A stretch of 64,000 bases of DNA, from positions 186,001 to 250,000 of the forward strand of contig CAZTJC010000002.1 in the NCBI GenBank assembly GCA_964613945.1, written 5' to 3'. The position numbers and the translations under genes were made by a program. Under the pieces are notes generated by a model, which was not told where the DNA came from, searched no databases, and saw only the letters and a program-made list of their open reading frames with translations. This document shows positions 58,691 through 64,000 of this stretch, in pieces. How positions within the stretch are numbered: the stretch's first letter is position 1; each line of letters opens with the position of its first letter. Source of the stretch: JAVVHH01 sp964613945 (GTDB lineage Bacteria; Pseudomonadota; Alphaproteobacteria; Acetobacterales; Acetobacteraceae).

Positions 58691-61609
58691 TTGCCGGGCC
58701 GGCGTGCAATTCGGCGTCAGGTTGATGCGCTGGGGCTGGTCCGGTACAGGGACGGAAGCATCTTTTTTGGAAGCAGGCCTTTGTCGGAACTGTCGCGCTA
58801 CTGGCTCGCAACGGCATTAGCAGCCGACCGGGACGTGTTGGATGTCGGGTGCGGCGCCGGATTCGGGGCGGCGTTGCTGGCGCGGTCGGCCCGGTCCGTG
58901 ATCGGGGTCGGCGATGCGCCGCCCATTGAAGGCTGGCCGGCAAACCTCCGCTTCATCCAGGGCGACCTCGCCGCGATGCCGGTGGCCAGCGCGAGCGTCG
59001 ATCTCGTGCTCGCCTTTGCGGCGCCGGCGACGGATCAGGATCAAGGCCTGGCCGAGATCCGCCGCGTCCTGCGTCCCGGCGGCCTCGCGCTCATTGCCGT
59101 GCAGCCCGACTCGGAAGCGTCGGCTCGCCGGCAGCTCGCGGAAGCCGCGATCATCGACCGTGGCGCGACCCTCCTTCTGGCCGTCTCGGACGCGACGTTG
59201 CCGGCTGGGATCCGGCCGATGACCGACGCGCCAGCAACGGTCCAGCGCCCGCCAGTACCGGGACAGCGCGAAATTCGCCGGCTACGCGCCCAAGTCCTGT
59301 CCAGCTACGCCGAGGCGCGCACCGCCACGGCGGTGGCGACCGAGCGATTGCACGAGATCGGGCGCCTGGAGGACCGACTGATCCAGGAGGTCAACGGCCA
59401 GCGCGAGGCGATCGCGGCGATGCACGAGGCCGTGGCGGCGATGCATCATGCGGTGGGCGAGCTGAACACGATGCGGGCCAGCACGCTGTGGCGCGTCATG
59501 CAGCCGTTGCGCGCGGTGGGGCGCCGGGCACCGGGTCTGGCGAAGATCGCGCGGCAGGCGCTGCGATTGCTTCGCTGGATGGTGTCGCTTCGCAGAGGTC
59601 GCCAGGTCCAGCTCGTACAGGAGCCGGTGACAATGCCTGTGACCGAGGCGCCGCTCGCTGTCTCCGCGCCACCGATCGAGCGCCCCCTCGCTCTCACGCT
59701 GTCCGAAACGCCGGTGGTCTCGATCATCATCTCGACCTACGGCCAGCCGGCGATAACCCTGGGCTGCCTCCGCTCACTCGAAGCCGCGCCGCCGGCGACG
59801 CCGCTCGAGATCATCCTGGTCGACGATGCGGCACCCCGCGAGTCCGCGCTGGATGCCTTCAACGCGCTGGCCGAGGCCGCCGGGGTCCGCCTCGTGCGCA
59901 ACCCGGAGAACCTCGGCTTCCTGCGCAGCTGCAACATGGCCGCCGGGCTCGCCCGCGGCCGATACATCCATTTCCTCAACAACGACACCGAGCTCCGGCC
60001 CGGCGCGGTTGACGCCCTGGTGGACGTGCTGGAGTCCCGGCCGGACGCGGCGATGGTCGGCTCGAAACTGCTGTTCCCGAACGGCACGCTGCAGGAGGCC
60101 GGCGGCATCCTGTGGGATGACGGCAACGCCTGGAACTATGGGCGCGGCTTCGACCCGGCGAGCCCCGAATACAACTACGTTCGCGAGGCCGATTACTGTT
60201 CGGGCGCTTCCATCATGATCCGCCGCGATGCCTTTGAGCAGATGAACGGCTTCGACGAAGCCTTTCTCCCGGCCTATTGCGAGGATAGCGACCTGGCCTT
60301 CCGCCTGCGCGCTGCCGGGCACAAGGTGCTTTACGCGCCCCGCTCCGTCGTCGTGCACCACGAGGGCATGTCGCACGGCACGGATCACGGGACGGGCATC
60401 AAGGCCTACCAGGCCGTCAACATGGCCAAGATGACGAATCGCTGGCTGAGCGTGCTGCAGCGCGACCACTATCCCCGCGGCACCCAGTTGTTGCGCGCGC
60501 GGGATCGGGCCAGGCATCGCACCGTGGTGCTGGTGATCGATCACTACCCGCTGATGCCGGACCGGGATGCCGGGTCGCTGGCGCTGCTGGCGTTCATGCA
60601 AGGATTGCTGGACGCGGGATGGGTCGTGAAGTTCTGGCCCGAGAACCAGGCCTACGACCCGGTTTACACGCCCGGAATGGAAGCCCTGGGTATCGAGGTC
60701 ATCGATCAGCGCGGCGGCGAGGAGTTCGTGCGCTGGCTCGAGCGCGACGGGCCGACCCTCGATCACGTGGTGGTCGCACGGCCCGAAACGGCGGCCAACA
60801 TGGTCGGCCCGCTGCTGCGGCTGACGACGGCACGGTTGAGCTATTACGGGCATGACCTGCACTTCGCCCGCATGCGTAGCGAGGCGGCGGCGCTCGGCGA
60901 TGCGACCCTGCTCGCGGCGGCCGACCGGATGGAGCGTCTGGAACGCCGCATGTGGCGCTCGTTCGATACGGTGATCTACCTGTCCGACGAGGAGGCGCAG
61001 ACAGCGCGGACGCTGGAGCCGGGGATCACGGCAGTGGCGACCGTGCCGTTCTGCTTCGAGATCGCGCCGCCGCGAACAGCACCGCCGGCGGAACGGCTGC
61101 TGTTGTTCGTCGCCGGGTTCGCGCGCTCGACCAACGTGGACGCGGCGGAATGGTTGGTGCGCGAGATCATGCCGCTGCTGGTGGCCGAGATCGGTCCGGT
61201 CCGCTTGATCCTCGCCGGCGCCGACCCGGCCGAGGCCGTGCTGGCGCTGGCAGGGCCGCAAGTAGAGGTGACCGGTTTCGTCACGGAGGCGGAACTCGCC
61301 GCCCTGTATCATCAAGCCCGGGTGGCGATCATCCCGTTGCGCTTCGGCGCCGGGGTCAAGGGCAAGGTAGTCGAGGCCCTGAGCTTTGGGCTGCCGGTGG
61401 TGACGACGCCGGTCGGTGCGCAGGGAGTTACCGGATTGCCCGACCTCGTGCCCGTCCATGACGACCCGGCGGCATTGGCGTCCGCATTGGCGCTGCTGCT
61501 GCGGGATGACGAGCGCTGGATGGCACAGTCCGCGGCGCAGGCCAATTTTGCCGCGATGCGGTTCTCTCGTGCTGCGATGCGAGATTCGGCGCTGAACTCT
61601 CTCGGATGA
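58691..61609 (+). CDS. Multidomain methyltransferase-glycosyltransferase (GT2 plus GT4)
   Basis: A 972-residue protein starting at a TTG (58691) with GGAGG 5 nt upstream. Residues ~1-145 are a SAM methyltransferase (LDVGCGAGFGAALLAR, SVDLVLAFAAP). A coiled-coil linker follows (~195-290). A GT2 domain occupies ~335-590 (VSIIISTYGQPAIT, ILVDDAAPRES, HFLNNDTELRPGA, FDEAFLPAYCEDSDLAFRLR). A GT-B (GT4) domain is at the C-terminus (~610-960; LLLFVAGFARSTNVDAAEWL, RFGAGVKGKVVEALSFGLPVVTT). Such fusions build O-antigen or capsule chains with terminal methylation. No other polysaccharide gene is adjacent. Confidence 0.9.
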   Translation: MPGRRAIRRQVDALGLVRYRDGSIFFGSRPLSELSRYWLATALAADRDVLDVGCGAGFGAALLARSARSVIGVGDAPPIEGWPANLRFIQGDLAAMPVASASVDLVLAFAAPATDQDQGLAEIRRVLRPGGLALIAVQPDSEASARRQLAEAAIIDRGATLLLAVSDATLPAGIRPMTDAPATVQRPPVPGQREIRRLRAQVLSSYAEARTATAVATERLHEIGRLEDRLIQEVNGQREAIAAMHEAVAAMHHAVGELNTMRASTLWRVMQPLRAVGRRAPGLAKIARQALRLLRWMVSLRRGRQVQLVQEPVTMPVTEAPLAVSAPPIERPLALTLSETPVVSIIISTYGQPAITLGCLRSLEAAPPATPLEIILVDDAAPRESALDAFNALAEAAGVRLVRNPENLGFLRSCNMAAGLARGRYIHFLNNDTELRPGAVDALVDVLESRPDAAMVGSKLLFPNGTLQEAGGILWDDGNAWNYGRGFDPASPEYNYVREADYCSGASIMIRRDAFEQMNGFDEAFLPAYCEDSDLAFRLRAAGHKVLYAPRSVVVHHEGMSHGTDHGTGIKAYQAVNMAKMTNRWLSVLQRDHYPRGTQLLRARDRARHRTVVLVIDHYPLMPDRDAGSLALLAFMQGLLDAGWVVKFWPENQAYDPVYTPGMEALGIEVIDQRGGEEFVRWLERDGPTLDHVVVARPETAANMVGPLLRLTTARLSYYGHDLHFARMRSEAAALGDATLLAAADRMERLERRMWRSFDTVIYLSDEEAQTARTLEPGITAVATVPFCFEIAPPRTAPPAERLLLFVAGFARSTNVDAAEWLVREIMPLLVAEIGPVRLILAGADPAEAVLALAGPQVEVTGFVTEAELAALYHQARVAIIPLRFGAGVKGKVVEALSFGLPVVTTPVGAQGVTGLPDLVPVHDDPAALASALALLLRDDERWMAQSAAQANFAAMRFSRAAMRDSALNSLG

Positions 61610-61949
61610 TCGCGATTTAGTGAGGTAGTTTAACCCGCTGTTAACTATCCTCCGTTTATGTTGATGACGGATTAGAGCAGAGGCGTTCCCCAGTCCCACG
61701 GAGGGAGGGGCGCCTGCCGCAGCGACACTCTCGCCCGCGTTTAATCTCGAGCCAATAGCCGCTCAAGCGAGCGCTCCATTACGCAGAATAGCCGATCGAC
61801 GTCATTTCGAACCGCGAAATGACGACTGCGGGACCGTGACTGGTCCTCGCCGATCCAGACATGCGGTTCAGGCAGCCAAAACGGGCGCAGCATCTCACCC
61901 CGTGACCAGCCACACCGTCGGAACCTGACGGTCGCTGAGGAGCCCACCG
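61610..61949. other. Intergenic region, no gene recognised
   Basis: About 340 bp upstream of the metalloprotease gene. A 68-codon minus-strand frame (61741-61947) is Arg-rich and lacks a ribosome-binding site. An AT-rich stretch around 61615-61680 with TAGTTTAAC and GTTAACTA as an imperfect inverted repeat could hold a promoter or operator. Confidence 0.4.
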
Positions 61950-62987
61950 ATGTCAGATTACGCTCTCGAGGGACCGAAATGGGGTAGCTCGACCATCACT
62001 TGGAGCTTCGCCAACGCCGGCGGCGCCGTTTCCGGTTCGATCGACACCGATCATCGTGCAACCATCGAAGCTGCGGTCGCGCGGTGGGGCCAGGTCTCCA
62101 ATCTGACGTTCAAGGAGGTGTCGGATACGACGCCGGGCGTCGATATCCGCGTCGGTTGGGGCGTATTCAGCGGCAGCCAGGTCGGCGAGACCGACTACTC
62201 CTACCAGTTGACCAGCGGCGAAACCTTTGTCCCCGGCACGCTGGTCATACTGGAGGATCCTTCGGTCAAGAGCGTCGGCACCAGCCTCAGTTCGACCTAT
62301 GCGGGCACCTCGACCAGTCTCTACGAAACAATGCTGCATGAATTCGGCCATGCTCTCGGCCTGGACCATAGCACCGACCCGCTCGCCACCATGTATCCCT
62401 ATCTCGGGCCGAATAACAGCAACCTCAATGCGTCGGATATAGCCGGTATCCAGAGCCTTTATGGCACCGTCAACGTCGCCGCCACGGTCGCCGCCCCGAC
62501 GCAGGTAGCAATCAATCCCGTTATATTGTCCGCCAACGAAGTCCCGGTGTTCCGCTTTTTCGACAAGAGCAACGGTACGCAGTTCCTGACCGGTGACACC
62601 AGCGAACGCGACGCCCTGATGAAGACACGGCCGGACCTCTCCTTTGAAGGCCTCGGCATGGCCGGGATCGCCTCCGATGCGGACGACGCCAACGCTTCCC
62701 CGGTCTACCGTTTCTTCGACAAGGGAACCGGCACGCACCTGTTCACCACCAGCGCCGCGGAAGTTGCCAGCATCACGGCGACCCGGTCCGACCTGGTCCA
62801 GGAGCAGAGCTCGTTCAAGGAGCACATGACCGCCCAAGCCGGTGACACGGCGGTGTACCGCTTCTTCGAGAAGACCGACGGCACGCATTTCTTTACCGCC
62901 AGCGACACCGAGCGGGCCAGCATCATCGCGTCGCGTCCTGACATGGTCTACGAAGGCGTTGCCTTCTACGCGCCGAAGATCGCCTGA
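61950..62987 (+). CDS. Matrixin/serralysin-type zinc metalloprotease with three DUF5648-like repeats
   Basis: A 345-residue protease from ATG 61950 with GAGGAG upstream. The Zn site is HEFGHALGLDH (His130, Glu131, His134, His140), with the Met-turn at Met148 (LATMYPYL). There is no N-terminal signal peptide. After residue ~195 come three ~43-residue repeats that begin PVFRFFDK, PVYRFFDK and AVYRFFEK and end RPDLSFEG, RSDLVQEQ and RPDMVYEG. They match the DUF5648 pattern and may bind a surface. Export without a signal peptide suggests a type I system, but none is adjacent. Confidence 0.87.
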   Translation: MSDYALEGPKWGSSTITWSFANAGGAVSGSIDTDHRATIEAAVARWGQVSNLTFKEVSDTTPGVDIRVGWGVFSGSQVGETDYSYQLTSGETFVPGTLVILEDPSVKSVGTSLSSTYAGTSTSLYETMLHEFGHALGLDHSTDPLATMYPYLGPNNSNLNASDIAGIQSLYGTVNVAATVAAPTQVAINPVILSANEVPVFRFFDKSNGTQFLTGDTSERDALMKTRPDLSFEGLGMAGIASDADDANASPVYRFFDKGTGTHLFTTSAAEVASITATRSDLVQEQSSFKEHMTAQAGDTAVYRFFEKTDGTHFFTASDTERASIIASRPDMVYEGVAFYAPKIA

Positions 62988-63034
62988 TCCGGCCCGATTG
63001 CTGTAGGTAACGGGCCCGTGTAACACGCTGGGCT

Positions 63035-63838
63035 ATGCATCAGCGCGCACGGGGCGAGTTACGGCTCGACTTCAAGACGCGGGACGGCGCCAGCGTCCTC
63101 GACCGTTTGCGCCAGGATGGCTGCCTCAAGGCGCGTTTTCCCAGGTTGGAGGCCGGCGCCTGGACCGGTGCCGTCACCCTCAATAGCGCTGGCGGCGTTG
63201 CCGGCGGAGATCAACTTCAAACTGCTATTGTCGCCGGCGCGGGCACTGCGGTCACCGTGGCATCGCAAGCGGCGGAACGCTTCTATCGCGCGTTGCCGGG
63301 CAGCGTTTCTCAAGTCGACAATCGCGTCACGGTTGAGCCCGGCGCCGCGCTCGAATGGTTGCCGCAGGAGACGATCCTGTTCGATGGCTGCGCATTGCGG
63401 CGGCGACTGACCGTCGACGTGGCGGCGGATGGCTGGTTCCTCGGTGTCGAGAGCCTGGTGTTCGGACGGACGGCGATGGGCGAGGTGGTGCGGCAGGCGG
63501 CGATCGACGACCTGATCGAGGTCCGGCGGGCCGGGCGGCTGCTCCTGCATGATCGCATCCGGCTGTCCGGTGACGTGGCTGCGGCGCTGGCGCGGCGTGC
63601 GGTGGGCGCCGGGTCGTGCGCGGTGGCGACGCTGCTGCTGGTGGCACCTGATACCGAGGGGGCGGTTGAGGCAGTCCGGGCGGCGCTGGCGCCGTTTGAT
63701 GCGGGGGCGTCTGCCTGGGACGGCGTGCTGGTGGCGCGGATCGTCGCGAAAGATGGGGCGTGCCTGCGGGCAGCGACCGTGGCAGGGTTGGCGGCATTGC
63801 GCGAGGGGCGGCCGTTGCCCCGCGTCTGGTTGTGTTGA
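63035..63838 (+). CDS. ureD: Urease accessory protein UreD (UreH)
   Basis: A 267-residue urease maturation factor that, with UreF and UreG, delivers nickel to apo-urease. The family pattern is clear: GELRLDFKTRDGASVLDRLRQDGCLKARFPR, LNSAGGVAGGDQL, TVASQAAERFYRALPG, EWLPQETILFDG, RRLTVDVAADGWFLGVESLVFGRTAMGE. It precedes ureA by 6 bp in the common ureDABC order. The rest of the cluster lies beyond the window. Confidence 0.95.
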   Translation: MHQRARGELRLDFKTRDGASVLDRLRQDGCLKARFPRLEAGAWTGAVTLNSAGGVAGGDQLQTAIVAGAGTAVTVASQAAERFYRALPGSVSQVDNRVTVEPGAALEWLPQETILFDGCALRRRLTVDVAADGWFLGVESLVFGRTAMGEVVRQAAIDDLIEVRRAGRLLLHDRIRLSGDVAAALARRAVGAGSCAVATLLLVAPDTEGAVEAVRAALAPFDAGASAWDGVLVARIVAKDGACLRAATVAGLAALREGRPLPRVWLC

Positions 63839-63844
63839 GGTGAA

Positions 63845-64000
63845 ATGAATCTGACGCCGCGTGAGAAGGACAAGCTTCTTATAGCCATGGCCGCCACGGT
63901 CGCCCGTCGCCGGCTGGAGCGCGGCGTCAAGCTGAACCACCCGGAGGCGGTAGCGCTAATTTCCGATTTCGTCGTCGAGGGCGCGCGGGACGGCCGCTCG
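63845..64000 (+). CDS. ureA: Urease gamma subunit, N-terminal part (3' end outside window)
   Basis: The frame from ATG 63845 stays open to the last base. The visible 52 residues (NLTPREKDKLLIAMAATVARRRLERGVKLNHPEAVALI) match the N-terminus of UreA, whose full length is about 100 residues. It follows ureD directly and would assemble with UreB and UreC into the urea-hydrolysing enzyme. Confidence 0.95.
   Translation, partial: MNLTPREKDKLLIAMAATVARRRLERGVKLNHPEAVALISDFVVEGARDGRS

Noticed and set aside
61741..61947. A 68-codon minus-strand gene upstream of the metalloprotease
   Set aside because: Arg/Ser-rich, ends against the protease start and has no supporting signal.
1..64000. CRISPR arrays, insertion sequences, prophage or rRNA genes
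   Set aside because: No spaced direct-repeat array, transposase, integrase or phage structural motif, and no rRNA sequence was noticed in the window.

Overview
The window is GC-rich (roughly two thirds G+C by eye) and densely coded, with many ATGA, TGATG and TTGA stop/start overlaps. Gene content fits an anoxygenic phototrophic alphaproteobacterium, probably Rhodospirillales/Acetobacteraceae: type-II photosynthetic reaction-centre genes, tspO, a phasin, an lgt-midA-pgeF operon divergent from ubiK, and rplY-pth-ychF. The family is inferred from gene content only; no rRNA or marker alignment was possible.

Layout. 1-0.5 kb: end of an MFS gene. 0.9-5.5 kb: an ABC importer with a fused double permease, a NitT/TauT-type ATPase with a C-terminal regulatory domain and, unusually, a family-5 (oligopeptide-type) binding protein. 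5.5-15.3 kb: MFS transporter, AtzG-like/amidase pair coupled to tspO, a divergent Ca2+/cation exchanger, MscS channel, class A penicillin-binding protein, trypsin-like protease and a 2-hydroxyacid dehydrogenase. 15.35 kb: tRNA-Leu(UAA), a long hairpin and a low-GC acyltransferase, probably acquired. 16.8-24.4 kb: DUF3830 protein, three unknown small genes, a CoA-transferase and a complete five-gene dipeptide-type ABC operon whose binding protein is a close paralogue of the one at 0.9 kb. 24.4-38.9 kb: YidB- and GlsB-like stress proteins, ychF, pth, rplY, algD-like and glycosyltransferase genes, prs, a lipoprotein, pgeF-midA-lgt, ubiK, ybjN, proC, a TetR-like gene and a phasin. 39.7-46.2 kb: a surface-glycan or glycolipid cluster.

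47.5-52.1 kb is the highlight: pufL-pufM-pufC-puhA-puhB run as one minus-strand, almost fully overlapping unit. The usual pufBA antenna genes are missing in front of pufL, and puhA, normally in a distant operon, is joined to pufC. The pufL upstream region carries a TTGACA-16-CATAAT promoter covered by two TGT-N12-ACA palindromes 8 bp apart, the geometry of PpsR/CrtJ operators. A strong stem-loop follows puhB. No bch, crt, pufBA, pufX, pufQ or puhC gene is present in the window.

52.2-64 kb: an SH3b periplasmic protein divergent from the puf promoter, an orphan family-5 binding protein, an SGNH hydrolase coupled to uppP, an aminotransferase, a Rieske-FAD reductase, a 972-residue methyltransferase-glycosyltransferase fusion, a metalloprotease with three DUF5648-like repeats, then ureD and the start of ureA.
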